Source: an uncultured bacterium (GTDB taxonomy: Bacteria > Cyanobacteriota > Vampirovibrionia > Gastranaerophilales > Gastranaerophilaceae). Taken from it: a stretch of DNA of 64,000 nucleotides. The position numbers were made by a program, and so were the translations under genes. Below, piece by piece: positions 16,863 to 25,539 of the stretch (the stretch's first letter is position 1; every line of letters begins with the position of its first letter). The notes beneath the pieces are model-generated. The model was given only the letters and a program-made list of their open reading frames with translations, did no database searches and was not told the DNA's origin. The stretch spans positions 62,001 to 126,000 of the forward strand of contig CASFTJ010000003.1 of assembly GCA_949297715.1 (NCBI GenBank), read 5' to 3'.

Positions 16863-16947
16863 TTTTTCTTATTTTTATGAAGGTTGGTTTCTATAAAGTG
16901 TTGTTTTTAATGCAAGCAAAAGCATTAGAATTAATTAAAGTGCTTAA

Positions 16948-18117
16948 TTATTCTTTAACGGGAGTAATAAAGAGGAATTTAACAAGTCTGGAGAATACAA
17001 CCGGCACGATAGAAACTGTCAGAAGCACAGGGATAATCCCTTTAGCTTGTGCGATAAAGCCTATTGCAGACATAAATATAGCAACAATTCCCCAGGAAAA
17101 TCCGTTTATAAAGCCACCGATTATACTTTTATATTGAGGCAAAACGCTTTGCGCCATGACCATTGTGACAGGCTGCGCAAGCATGGTTATAAATCCAACT
17201 AATATGAAGGTTAAAGTTGAAATAAACGGGAATGTTTTATAAGTTAGAGCAAATATAATCATCAACGGGAAAGTTGAAATCATGGAGATATAAAAGATAT
17301 TTGCAGTGCCTGCTTTTTTCTCAAATGTTCTGCTTAAAGCCGAACCGATTCCGCCTGCAAATATGAACCCGAACAAAATACATCCGATATAAAAAGGTTC
17401 ATACCCCATGCTTTTCCACAAAAACGGCAATAAAATAGAACACGAGGTTGTTATTAAAGTTTTAAGAATTGCAATAGATATAAGTATTTGAAGTTTTCTG
17501 TTTGATAGAATATCGTAAAAAGCTTTGCTAAATTTTAAATCAGACTTATCAGAGGCAAGCGGGGAAATTTTCGGAACTAGATAAAACATTAAAAAAGCTG
17601 TAAAAATTCCGAGAACAGAGATATAAGGCATGTGAGCCAATCCCCAAAACTGAGTTACATACGCCGAAATTACGGGACCGAGTGAAAATCCGATTGAACC
17701 CATTGCAATAAAAATCCCCATAATTTTAGCTTTATCGCTTTGCGCAAACTTTACAACAAGTCCAAGTGCCTGCGGATGGAAGAAACTTGAGCCTAGGCTT
17801 CCAAGAATTATACATAAAATCAGAACCCAAACTTCATGCGAAGCCGGTGCCAGAGATATAAAAACAGATGTAAAAATTAATCCCCAAAAAATAAAAACTC
17901 TTTTAACGATATTATCGGCGAAAAATCCAAATAAAGGCTGTAAAAGCGAAGAAAAAATATGCGACAAGCTCATAATTACCGTAGCAAAGCCCATGGTAAT
18001 CCCTAATTTACCAGCAATAAACGGCATAATAGGGTTAAGCATTCCTGTATAAATATCATTCACAAGATGTGCTTGATTTAACCAAAAAATAGGGTGTTTT
18101 GGGGTTAAATTTTTCAT
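16948..18117 (-). CDS. MFS transporter, Fsr (fosmidomycin resistance) type
   Basis: 389 residues with about 12 hydrophobic segments. The family-defining stretches LNQAHLVNDIYTGMLNPIMPF, QPLFGFFAD and LGSLGSSFFHPQALGLV match the Fsr branch of MFS efflux proteins. The start ATG follows AAGG about 13 bases upstream, which is weak spacing. Despite the family name, environmental members export various compounds, so a resistance role should not be assumed. Lgt and a lipoprotein follow on the same strand with short gaps on the 5' side. Confidence 0.8.
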   Translation of the reverse strand: MKNLTPKHPIFWLNQAHLVNDIYTGMLNPIMPFIAGKLGITMGFATVIMSLSHIFSSLLQPLFGFFADNIVKRVFIFWGLIFTSVFISLAPASHEVWVLILCIILGSLGSSFFHPQALGLVVKFAQSDKAKIMGIFIAMGSIGFSLGPVISAYVTQFWGLAHMPYISVLGIFTAFLMFYLVPKISPLASDKSDLKFSKAFYDILSNRKLQILISIAILKTLITTSCSILLPFLWKSMGYEPFYIGCILFGFIFAGGIGSALSRTFEKKAGTANIFYISMISTFPLMIIFALTYKTFPFISTLTFILVGFITMLAQPVTMVMAQSVLPQYKSIIGGFINGFSWGIVAIFMSAIGFIAQAKGIIPVLLTVSIVPVVFSRLVKFLFITPVKE

Positions 18118-18148
18118 AAAAACATAAAACCTTAAAAGTATAATAAAA

Positions 18149-18952
18149 TCAATCGTGTTTTAAATTATTCTTACGAAGAATTATAAACACAGCAAAAATG
18201 AAAGCTAATAAAAAGATTATTACGGAAATAATCTGAGCAATATGCAAATTACCGATATTTAAGGCGCTGTCAAGGCGGATTCCTTCAATAAAATATCTTA
18301 TAAGAGAATACAACATCAAATAAACACAAACTGTAAGCCCTTGAAATTTGACCCCAAAACGTTTTATAACAAAAAGCAACACTAAGAAAATTATAAAATC
18401 GCAAAAACTTTCATATAAAAAAGTCGGGTGGTAATACTCTAAAGTTAAAAATCCCTCAGGTCTGAGTGCAGGCGGGATGTAAAGTTTAACACCCCCGTTA
18501 TAAGGGAGTCCGAAGGCTTCATTATTAAAAAAATTTCCCCATCTTCCTAAACTTTGAGCAAAAACTGTTCCGACCGAAAACACGTCCAAAAGACTTAAAA
18601 AAGGAATTTTATACTTACGTGAGGCAATAAAAAGTCCTAAAACCCCGGCGATTAAGCCGCCATGAATAGAAAGCCCGCCTCCTCTTATATAAAAAATTTC
18701 AATCGGATGAAAGAGGTAATAATCAATATTAACAAGGCAATAATAGAGTCTTGCACCAATAATTCCCAGAATAACGACAAAAGGTGCAACTTCCCAAATA
18801 AAATCACTTTTATTATCTTTATACACCCAAGCATAAATAACTTTAGCGACAATCACTGCCACAAAGCAGGCGATAGCAAGAATAATGCCATACCAATAAA
18901 CAGGAAAACCAAATATTTGAAACGCGACATCCCCCGGAGACTGCAAAATCAT
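18149..18952 (-). CDS. lgt: Prolipoprotein diacylglyceryl transferase
   Basis: 267 residues with seven membrane segments. The Lgt signatures are GGGLSIHGGLIAG and GRWGNFFNNEAFG; the invariant His and Arg residues of the family are present. It transfers diacylglycerol from phosphatidylglycerol to the lipobox Cys of prolipoproteins in the inner membrane. It lies 3 bases downstream of a TPR lipoprotein gene, an apparent two-gene operon of enzyme and substrate. Confidence 0.95.
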   Translation of the reverse strand: MILQSPGDVAFQIFGFPVYWYGIILAIACFVAVIVAKVIYAWVYKDNKSDFIWEVAPFVVILGIIGARLYYCLVNIDYYLFHPIEIFYIRGGGLSIHGGLIAGVLGLFIASRKYKIPFLSLLDVFSVGTVFAQSLGRWGNFFNNEAFGLPYNGGVKLYIPPALRPEGFLTLEYYHPTFLYESFCDFIIFLVLLFVIKRFGVKFQGLTVCVYLMLYSLIRYFIEGIRLDSALNIGNLHIAQIISVIIFLLAFIFAVFIILRKNNLKHD

Positions 18953-18955
18953 AGA

Positions 18956-19543
18956 CTAACCTTTGTTGTTATTTTGGTTTTGCTCCTGTTCTTCAAGAAG
19001 CTTCTGAATTTTTTGTTTAACTTCATCTTCATCATTAAGGTTTACCCCTTTAGAAAGATAAAGATTGTAGTTGCTGACAGCATCAGCAAGCAAATCATTA
19101 ATCATTTTTTGAACAGGCTCCGAAAGCTCGATTTTTTCCTGTTTCATAAGAGTTTCATCATCAACCTTAACAACAGCGCCATTTTCATCTAAGGTTAAGG
19201 CACCTTTGGCAAGATCAACCGAAAAGTCTTCTTCTGCAACAGCCAGAGAATAATAAGCGTCAGCAAAATCAGGATTAAGCTCAATTGCTTTGCGGAAAGA
19301 ACTGATTGCGTTATTATAATCTTCAGCCTGTGTATAAGCAACAGCCAGATTATAATGTGTTTCAAAAACGGTATCATCTAAATCAGCACTTGATTTCAAG
19401 CGCTCAATAGCATTCTCATAATCCCCTTGTTCAATGTAACTTTTAGCCTTATTGTTAAGTTCCTGAACCGCAAATTTATTAATACAAGCGGTTGAAACAA
19501 CCGATATAAACAAGATACTTACAAGCAGAAGTGCTTTTTTCAT
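18956..19543 (-). CDS. TPR lipoprotein
   Basis: 195 residues. MKKALLLVSILFISVVSTAC is a lipoprotein signal with Cys at 20; position -3 is Ser, a looser lipobox. Two to three TPR repeats cover about 35-105 (KAKSYIEQGDYENAIERLKSSADLD, HYNLAVAYTQAEDYNNAISSFRKAIELNPDFADAYYSLAVA), and the C-terminus is a Glu/Gln-rich tail. It probably acts as a periplasmic scaffold. It is transcribed together with lgt. Confidence 0.8.
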   Translation of the reverse strand: MKKALLLVSILFISVVSTACINKFAVQELNNKAKSYIEQGDYENAIERLKSSADLDDTVFETHYNLAVAYTQAEDYNNAISSFRKAIELNPDFADAYYSLAVAEEDFSVDLAKGALTLDENGAVVKVDDETLMKQEKIELSEPVQKMINDLLADAVSNYNLYLSKGVNLNDEDEVKQKIQKLLEEQEQNQNNNKG

Positions 19544-19724
19544 ATACTCATCATCCTCTTATATTAAATGTTGTAAACGAATTATAAAATAAGCATAAAA
19601 ATTTGGCAAATTTTATAAATTTAAGTTACAATTAACATATAAAAAAATAACCGTCCATGTAAACTATTTTTAGAAAATACACTTTGTAACAAAATAGTAA
19701 TATGGGCAAAAACAGGAGATAAAG

Positions 19725-20003
19725 ATGTCCGACGAAAAAGTCATCAAACTGGGTGAAAAACGCGACCATGCACCCAAAAACGAAAACAACTCAAAAGAGG
19801 AAGACAGCAATTTTGAACCTATATATTGCAGTTTTTGCGGCAGACCGAACACACAAGTGTTAAAGATGGTAAAAGGTCCGGGGGTAAATATTTGTTCAGA
19901 ATGTGCAATGATAGCCGTTCAGTATTTAATATTGAATGATAGGATGCCGTCAGCAGACGCACAAAGAATTCTTGATGCCTTCTGGGGGAAAGCAAAGAGA
20001 TGA
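19725..20003 (+). CDS. Stand-alone ClpX-type zinc-binding domain protein
   Basis: 92 residues. The central part (about 34-62) is a ClpX zinc-binding domain: CSFCGRPNTQVLKMVKGPG then CSEC, four Cys at 35, 38, 57 and 60, as in the first 50 residues of ClpX. No AAA+ domain follows; the protein ends 32 residues later and the next gene starts in an ATGA overlap. The N-terminus is acidic and unstructured. In ClpX this domain binds adaptors and substrates and dimerises. It is first in an eight-gene operon. AGGAG precedes ATG and a TTTGTAACAAA palindrome lies 32 bases upstream. Confidence 0.82.
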   Translation: MSDEKVIKLGEKRDHAPKNENNSKEEDSNFEPIYCSFCGRPNTQVLKMVKGPGVNICSECAMIAVQYLILNDRMPSADAQRILDAFWGKAKR

Positions 20004-21601
20004 CGGGACTTTACAAACAGTTAAACCCATTTGAAGTTAAGACGCTTATTCTAAATATCATCTCAAAATTTGAAGGAATAAGCGATTTTTCGATACTTAA
20101 AGCTTTAAATGTAGATCTTCTTGACGCCCAAAACGACAAAAAAACAATAGTAAAAATTTTATATAAGGAATTAAATAACGCAACATCAAAAAATGAGTAC
20201 ATATTAAGGTTATTATTGGAAAGATACGCACCAAAAGACGAATTGAGTGCACATCTTTGGTCATTGCTTAAAAATCCTCTGGTTTCGAATGAAACGAAGA
20301 TTGTGGCGGTAAACTTATTAAGAGATATTGACACAGGCCACACTTACGATGAATTCGGAAAATATATTGATAATGAAGAGGAACTTGTAGACCATGACAC
20401 AAAGCTTCTTTTAAAAAACGCCATATTTAATCCGGAAGTCCAGATTGATTTTCTTGATTTTGTAAACTCTCTTAACACAAATGATAAAATAACTCTGATA
20501 AAATCGCTTGGCGAAGATTATACGGAAGATGAGCTTGCGAACATACTTATACCTGTATTTTTATCAAACCCGAGTTCCGAAGAAGGAAAGACTTCACTTG
20601 AAATTCTCGGAGAATGCAAATCTCCGCTTGCATATCACGCTTTGAACGAAGCTATTAAGTATGCAAAAGAGGATTTAAAGCCAACTATAAAGCGCAATCT
20701 TTCGAAATTAAAGCTTTCGGGAATAAGAGAAGACAACACTCATATTTTTTATAAAAAACTTCTTTCAACTTCAAAGCCATATATATTTTGTCTGACCTAT
20801 CCTGACGGGCAAGGCAATCAGGCACTTATTTTTACAAGAGAAAAAGAGGACGGAAGAATACAGTTCGCATCTGTTGTAACTGATGACTATAACGGTATTA
20901 AAGACTGCTTCGGGTTTTATGATATTTCAAAATTTGAGTGCGAAAAAATTATAGAAAGATTTTATCAGGATGAAGAAGTTTTAAACGTTACACCGGAAGC
21001 GCTAAAGACAATACTTATCAATTCAGAAAAACTTTCTGATAAATTTCCTTATGAATATATTTGCTGGAAGAATCTTTTGGCGGATATCGAACCTGAAAAT
21101 ACGGATATAAGAAGAATTTTAGAAAAAGAACTTACTGCTCAAAAACTTTCTTTGGATAATCTAAAAGAGCTTTTGAGGGATGAATTTACAAAGCACTGGT
21201 TTTTGGACTACGGTTATAGTGACGAATATGATGGATTAGTTAATTCTTTAAATAAGAAATTATTAAATCATGATTATAAGCTTGATTTTGATAAAATAAT
21301 AGACGAACACTTTGAAAATATATTTGACGCAACAGAATATCGGATTTGGAGTGAAAGATTATTAATGAGTGCATTTTTAAAGCTTTTAACCGACAGAAAA
21401 GATTTTGCCGAAAAGATTTACGGATTGTATTTTGATGAAGTGTTGAAAAAAGAATTCTTTAAAAATATTATAAGAAAAAGCATATACGAATATTATTTCG
21501 GATTGAAGTACAATACAGAATTAAATGACGGCAAATTTAGCCTAAATGAACTGGATTACATAATAAAACTCATAGAATCAAAGTGGGTGCAGAATGTATA
21601 A
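20000..21601 (+). CDS. Large helical-repeat-like protein of unknown function
   Basis: 533 residues; no family recognised with certainty. The first 240 residues alternate short helices in a HEAT-like pattern (LILNIISKFEGISDFSILKAL; HLWSLLKNPLVSNETKIVAVNLL). A more globular middle follows (KPYIFCLTYPDGQGNQALIFTREKE), then another helical region. It overlaps the zinc-finger gene by 4 bases and ruvX by 8, so it is translationally coupled to both. Its scaffold-like make-up would suit protein-protein contacts with the Clp-like domains encoded on either side (inference). Confidence 0.7.
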   Translation: MTGLYKQLNPFEVKTLILNIISKFEGISDFSILKALNVDLLDAQNDKKTIVKILYKELNNATSKNEYILRLLLERYAPKDELSAHLWSLLKNPLVSNETKIVAVNLLRDIDTGHTYDEFGKYIDNEEELVDHDTKLLLKNAIFNPEVQIDFLDFVNSLNTNDKITLIKSLGEDYTEDELANILIPVFLSNPSSEEGKTSLEILGECKSPLAYHALNEAIKYAKEDLKPTIKRNLSKLKLSGIREDNTHIFYKKLLSTSKPYIFCLTYPDGQGNQALIFTREKEDGRIQFASVVTDDYNGIKDCFGFYDISKFECEKIIERFYQDEEVLNVTPEALKTILINSEKLSDKFPYEYICWKNLLADIEPENTDIRRILEKELTAQKLSLDNLKELLRDEFTKHWFLDYGYSDEYDGLVNSLNKKLLNHDYKLDFDKIIDEHFENIFDATEYRIWSERLLMSAFLKLLTDRKDFAEKIYGLYFDEVLKKEFFKNIIRKSIYEYYFGLKYNTELNDGKFSLNELDYIIKLIESKWVQNV

Positions 21602-22001
21602 GATAATGGCGCTTGATATAGGAACAAAAAGAATAGGAGTTGCATTAAGTGATTTTTTGCTTGTGACTTCAAACGGTCATTCTTGTATTGAGCGCACTAC
21701 AGACGAAAAAGCCCTTCAAGAGATTTTAAAAATAGCAAAAGAAAATCATGTTGAAAAGATAATAGCAGGGGTTCCGATAAACATGGACGGCACAGAAGGA
21801 TTTCAAGCGGAAGACTGCAAAACCTTTGCTTCTAAAATAAAAGGCTATGAGATAATTTTTGAAGATGAACGTTTAACTTCATCAGAGGCAGAAGCAAATC
21901 TTCGCGCCAAAAAAATAGACTTCAGAAAAAACAAAGGACTGGTTGATATTGAAAGTGCTTGTATTATACTGGAACAGTACCTTAGCAGAAAAGTAAATTA
22001 A
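21594..22001 (+). CDS. ruvX: YqgF/RuvX family RNase H-fold nuclease
   Basis: 135 residues. MALDIGTKRIGVALSD is the first RNase H-like strand with its catalytic Asp; IIAGVPINMDGTEGFQAEDC is the middle signature (usually VGLPLNMDG); FEDERLTSSEAE and the last acidic residue in VDIESACIILEQYL complete the family pattern. It acts in 16S pre-rRNA 5'-end processing and may resolve Holliday junctions. ATG 21594 overlaps the upstream gene; ATG 21606 is possible. Confidence 0.93.
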   Translation: MYKIMALDIGTKRIGVALSDFLLVTSNGHSCIERTTDEKALQEILKIAKENHVEKIIAGVPINMDGTEGFQAEDCKTFASKIKGYEIIFEDERLTSSEAEANLRAKKIDFRKNKGLVDIESACIILEQYLSRKVN

Positions 22002-22019
22002 AAATATAAGGAGAAAATA

Positions 22020-22298
22020 ATGGAAAACGAAGAAAGACAAATAATTGAAACAATTGATGAAGACGGAAACGTAATCAACTTTGAACTTTACGACATAGTA
22101 GAAGTAGATAATCAGGAATATGCACTTCTTTTGCCAGCTGACGATGATGAAGACAGCGAGGACAGTGAACTTCTTTTAATGCGCTTAAATAAAGAAGGTG
22201 AAGATTATCTTTTTGAAACAATTGAAGACGAAGATGAATTCAACAAAGTGGAAGAATACATCAAAACGATGGACGATGAAGAAGACGAGGAAGAATAA
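22020..22298 (+). CDS. DUF1292 (YrzB-like) acidic protein
   Basis: 92 residues. ETIDEDGNVINFELYDIVEVDNQEYALLLP is the DUF1292 signature, and ETIEDEDEFNKVEEYIKTM ends the domain. The tail is almost all Asp/Glu. AAGGAG precedes ATG. In Firmicutes this family sits next to ruvX (yrrK-yrzB), and the same order is kept here. Its function is unknown. Confidence 0.88.
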   Translation: MENEERQIIETIDEDGNVINFELYDIVEVDNQEYALLLPADDDEDSEDSELLLMRLNKEGEDYLFETIEDEDEFNKVEEYIKTMDDEEDEEE

Positions 22299-23672
22299 TT
22301 GTTAGAAAAATTTACGGAAAAAGCGGTAAATGTAGTAAGTACAGCGCAGAAATGCGCAAATGAAATGCACTCTGAAAATATAGTTTCAGAACATTTGTTG
22401 TTGGGGCTTTATTTAGAGGCAAAGGGATTTCCGCAGAAAATGTTTAAATCCTACAATATAACTTATGAGGATTTGTACAAAGAAGTAGCAGCGAGTCTGA
22501 ATATAGTTCACAATATAAGTACGGATAAAACACCGATATTCAGCACACACCTGAAAGAATTATTGAAAAACGCTCTGGATTTGGCAAACAAATCGGGAAA
22601 TCCTGCTATACTATACGAGCATTTATTTCTTGCCGTAATTAACGACAGAAAATCAAATAACGTACGGATTTTGGAAAAACTAGGATTTGATATAGTAAAA
22701 TCCAAAATTTTACTTGAAAAACTTGTTCAAAGGAAAACAAAACGTCTTTATCACCCGGAAATAGACGAGAATAAGGATACAGATATAAATTCATCGACAA
22801 CAGACGCAATTTTTGACAGCAAAGAATCAACAGAAGTATTTGAGCGTGCTGTAGCCAAGCTTTCGGCTTCAAACTACGAAATTTTAGGGACAGAACAAAT
22901 TGTATCATCAATACTTGAGGATAAAGATTCTGAAATTTCGAAGATTCTTGCTCAGTTTGGCATAACATCTGAAAAATTTGATGAAAAACTTTCAAATATT
23001 CAATCCCGACAGGCTGAATATGAAAACAAACAAATAATATTTACGCCAAATGCATTCAGAACAATGAATTTAGCGCTTCAAACGGCAAAAGAATTAGGCT
23101 CGTCAGTTGTAACTCCGGCACATATCTTGCTTGGGGTTTTAAAAGCCAAAAAAGGTCTTGCGTATGAAATTTTAAAAGAAATGAAAATAAATGACGATGA
23201 TGTTGCACATTCAATTATAAAACCGATAGAAAAGCAAATGCCGGAAACGCTTACGATTTTAAGGTTAGCTAAGGAAGAAGCCAGAAGACTTGGCAGAAAT
23301 ATAGTCGGAACGGAAATGTTTCTGCTTGGAATTATCGGAGAAGCAAGCGGTCTTGGCGCACAGGTTTTGAATGAATTAGAAATAAACATAAAAGATGCAA
23401 GAAAAGAAGTAGAACAGCTTATAGGCTTTGGAGATGAGTATTTTGATACGGAAATTGTATTTACCAAAAGAGCCAAAAGAGTTCTTGAAAAAGCCTGGGA
23501 GCTTGCAAAAGCTGAAAATAAAGAGCGAATCGGCTCCGAGCACATGCTACTTGCTTTAACTTATGAACCCAATTGCCTTGCAATGAAAGCGCTTGAACAA
23601 TTAGGGGTTGATGCCGTTGAAATTAAGGAAGGCATCAAAATTCAACAGCGTCTTGCTTTGGAAAATAATTAA
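22299..23672 (+). CDS. Triple Clp N-domain protein without AAA+ ATPase
   Basis: 457 residues, TTG start directly after the previous stop, with GAGGAAG upstream. It consists of six Clp-N half repeats, i.e. three ClpC/ClpB-type N domains: FTEKAVNVVSTAQKCANEMH with SEHLLLGLY; FERAVAKLSASNYEILGTEQ; IFTPNAFRTMNLALQTAKEL with PAHILLGVLK; and FTKRAKRVLEKAWELAKAEN with GSEHMLLAL. No Walker motifs occur anywhere. N domains bind substrates and adaptors (McsB, MecA, ClpS-like) for the ATPase, so this could be a free substrate-recognition or decoy module for a Clp machine encoded elsewhere. Confidence 0.85.
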   Translation: MLEKFTEKAVNVVSTAQKCANEMHSENIVSEHLLLGLYLEAKGFPQKMFKSYNITYEDLYKEVAASLNIVHNISTDKTPIFSTHLKELLKNALDLANKSGNPAILYEHLFLAVINDRKSNNVRILEKLGFDIVKSKILLEKLVQRKTKRLYHPEIDENKDTDINSSTTDAIFDSKESTEVFERAVAKLSASNYEILGTEQIVSSILEDKDSEISKILAQFGITSEKFDEKLSNIQSRQAEYENKQIIFTPNAFRTMNLALQTAKELGSSVVTPAHILLGVLKAKKGLAYEILKEMKINDDDVAHSIIKPIEKQMPETLTILRLAKEEARRLGRNIVGTEMFLLGIIGEASGLGAQVLNELEINIKDARKEVEQLIGFGDEYFDTEIVFTKRAKRVLEKAWELAKAENKERIGSEHMLLALTYEPNCLAMKALEQLGVDAVEIKEGIKIQQRLALENN

Positions 23673-23675
23673 CAA

Positions 23676-24989
23676 ATGGAAACGATAAAAGAAAAAGTAA
23701 GAACTTTTTTAGACCAATATGGTATTTTAGAGAACACTACACCTGTTTTAGTGGCATTTTCTGGCGGATATGATTCAATGTGCCTGCTTGATATTGTAGG
23801 AAAGTTTACGGATAATGTCGTCGCAATTCATCTTAATCACAATTGGCGAGGAGAAGAAAGCGATAAAGAAGAATTGAATTGCAGGAAATTTTGTGAAAAT
23901 AACAATATAAAATTTTACTCCGAAAAGCTGTCAAAAGATGTAAAAAAAACGGAAACCGCAGCAAGAGAGGCAAGATACAAATTTTTTGAAAGATGTGCCG
24001 AAAAATTTAATAGCAATATTATTTTAACAGCGCATAACGCCAATGATAACGCTGAAACTTTAATATACCGTATTTCAAAAGGGACAGGATTAAAAGGTTT
24101 ATGCGGAATTGCTGAAAATAGAAATATATTTTATCGGCCTTTATTAAATATCAAAAGGGATGAAATAGAAAATTACTGCACCCAAAACAATCTTACCCCA
24201 AATAATGACAGCTCAAATGAGAATACAAAATACAAACGGAATTTAATCAGAAAAAATATAATTCCGCAAATGGAACAAATTACACCTTCCGCAATAGATA
24301 TGATTAATTCCTTATCAAAAAATGCACAAATTGACGTTGAAATTATAGAAGAATACTTAAAAACACTTAAAAATCCCTATAAAACAAAGAATTTCCTAAG
24401 CTATTCTCCGGCACTTCAAACACGTTTGATTTATGAGCTTTTTGATAAAAACGGTCTTGAAATTGATAAAGACAAAATTAAAAGAGCGATGAATTTTATA
24501 GAAGAAAATAAAACCTCAAAAAGCGGTAAAACACTATCGGTATCAGAAAAATTTTATCTTTTTATAAGTGAAAAAGAAATAAAATTTATAGCAAGAACTG
24601 ACAAATTAAATTTTAAAGTTGAAATAAAAGAAGAAGGCGAATACACTACTCCAAACGGGAAATTTTGTATAGAGAAATGCAATCAAAAACCTGATAAATT
24701 TCCTGAAGATGAAGAACTTAAAGCTTACGTAAACCTTTCAGAGTACAAAAGATTAACTTTAAGAACCCGAAAAGAGGGAGATATCATAAAGCCTCTTGGA
24801 ATTAGCGGCAGACAAAAATTAAAGAAATATCTGAATGAAAAAAAAATTCCCGCACATAAAAAAGCGGATATGATTTTTCTTGCAAGCGAAGCTGAGATAC
24901 TTTGGGCACCGGGACTTGGGATAAGCGATAATATAAAAGTTGTCACTTCCCCAACACACATGTTAAAATTGGTTATTGAGGAGAAATAA
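23676..24989 (+). CDS. tilS: tRNA(Ile)-lysidine synthase
   Basis: 437 residues. The PP-loop is VLVAFSGGYDSMCLLDIV near the start; HLNHNWRGEESDKEE, the ARYKFFERCA region and LTAHNANDNAETLIYRI are TilS signatures. The C-terminal domain carries RKEGDIIKPLGISGRQKLKK. It changes the wobble C of the CAU anticodon to lysidine so that AUA is read as Ile, an essential reaction. It starts 4 bases after the Clp-N gene and is followed 2 bases later by hpt, the tilS-hpt order known from Firmicutes. Confidence 0.95.
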   Translation: METIKEKVRTFLDQYGILENTTPVLVAFSGGYDSMCLLDIVGKFTDNVVAIHLNHNWRGEESDKEELNCRKFCENNNIKFYSEKLSKDVKKTETAAREARYKFFERCAEKFNSNIILTAHNANDNAETLIYRISKGTGLKGLCGIAENRNIFYRPLLNIKRDEIENYCTQNNLTPNNDSSNENTKYKRNLIRKNIIPQMEQITPSAIDMINSLSKNAQIDVEIIEEYLKTLKNPYKTKNFLSYSPALQTRLIYELFDKNGLEIDKDKIKRAMNFIEENKTSKSGKTLSVSEKFYLFISEKEIKFIARTDKLNFKVEIKEEGEYTTPNGKFCIEKCNQKPDKFPEDEELKAYVNLSEYKRLTLRTRKEGDIIKPLGISGRQKLKKYLNEKKIPAHKKADMIFLASEAEILWAPGLGISDNIKVVTSPTHMLKLVIEEK

Positions 24990-24991
24990 TT

Positions 24992-25537
24992 ATGCAGATA
25001 AAAGAAAGTGATTTAAAGGTTTTATTTACTGAAGAAGCAATTCAAAAAAGAATAAAAGAATTAGCAGAGGAAATGAACAAATTTTACGGTGATGAAGAAG
25101 TTATAGCTGTGTGTGTTTTAAAAGGGGCTGTAATGTTTGCGACAGACCTTGTAAAGCAATTAAAAATGCCTTTGAAGATGGAATTTATAAGGCTTTCAAG
25201 CTACGGCTCAGGAACTGTATCAAGCGGAAAAGTTAATGCAGTTGATATAAAACTTCCAGATTTAAATGACAAAAATGTGTTAATTATAGAAGATATAGTC
25301 GATAAGGGATTAACTGCGAAGTTTCTGTTAGACTTTATGGAATGCAACTTTAAGACAAAATCGACAAAATTCTGTTCACTTTTAGACAAAAAATGCACAA
25401 GAATTGTAGAGGTAGAACCTGATTACTATGGATTTGACGTAGATGATCAGTTTTTAATCGGTTACGGTTTGGATTTTGACGGATATTTTAGAAATCTAAG
25501 ATACATAGGTTATGCTGATAAATCAATCTTGGAGTAA
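24992..25537 (+). CDS. hpt: Hypoxanthine phosphoribosyltransferase with altered PRPP loop
   Basis: 181 residues, GAGGAG ribosome site. VCVLKGAVMFATDLV and the PRPP-loop strand VLIIEDIVDKGLTAKFL (96-112) identify HPRT, with LLDKKCTRIVEVEPDYYGFDVDDQFLIGYGLDFDGYFRNL at the end of the fold. It salvages hypoxanthine/guanine with PRPP. Odd: the loop normally reads E-D-x-x-D-T-G-x-T, but Lys (AAG) replaces Thr at 105; Asp104, Gly106 and Thr108 are kept. AAG is one base from ACG (Thr). Confidence 0.92.
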   Translation: MQIKESDLKVLFTEEAIQKRIKELAEEMNKFYGDEEVIAVCVLKGAVMFATDLVKQLKMPLKMEFIRLSSYGSGTVSSGKVNAVDIKLPDLNDKNVLIIEDIVDKGLTAKFLLDFMECNFKTKSTKFCSLLDKKCTRIVEVEPDYYGFDVDDQFLIGYGLDFDGYFRNLRYIGYADKSILE

Positions 25538-25539
25538 AT

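Noticed and set aside
16877-17137. Plus-strand frame of 86 codons after the 16584 gene
   Set aside because: Most of it is antisense to the end of the Fsr-like transporter; no ribosome site.
16948-18117. Transporter as a drug-resistance determinant
   Set aside because: Similarity to the Fsr family is clear, but substrate cannot be inferred from sequence, so no resistance claim is made.
18662-19192. Plus-strand frame of 176 codons across lgt and the TPR lipoprotein
   Set aside because: Spans two well-supported genes on the other strand; Asn/Ile/Phe-rich and without a domain.
23078-23545. Minus-strand frame of 155 codons within the Clp-N gene
   Set aside because: Antisense shadow; the plus-strand gene has clear Clp-N repeats through this region.
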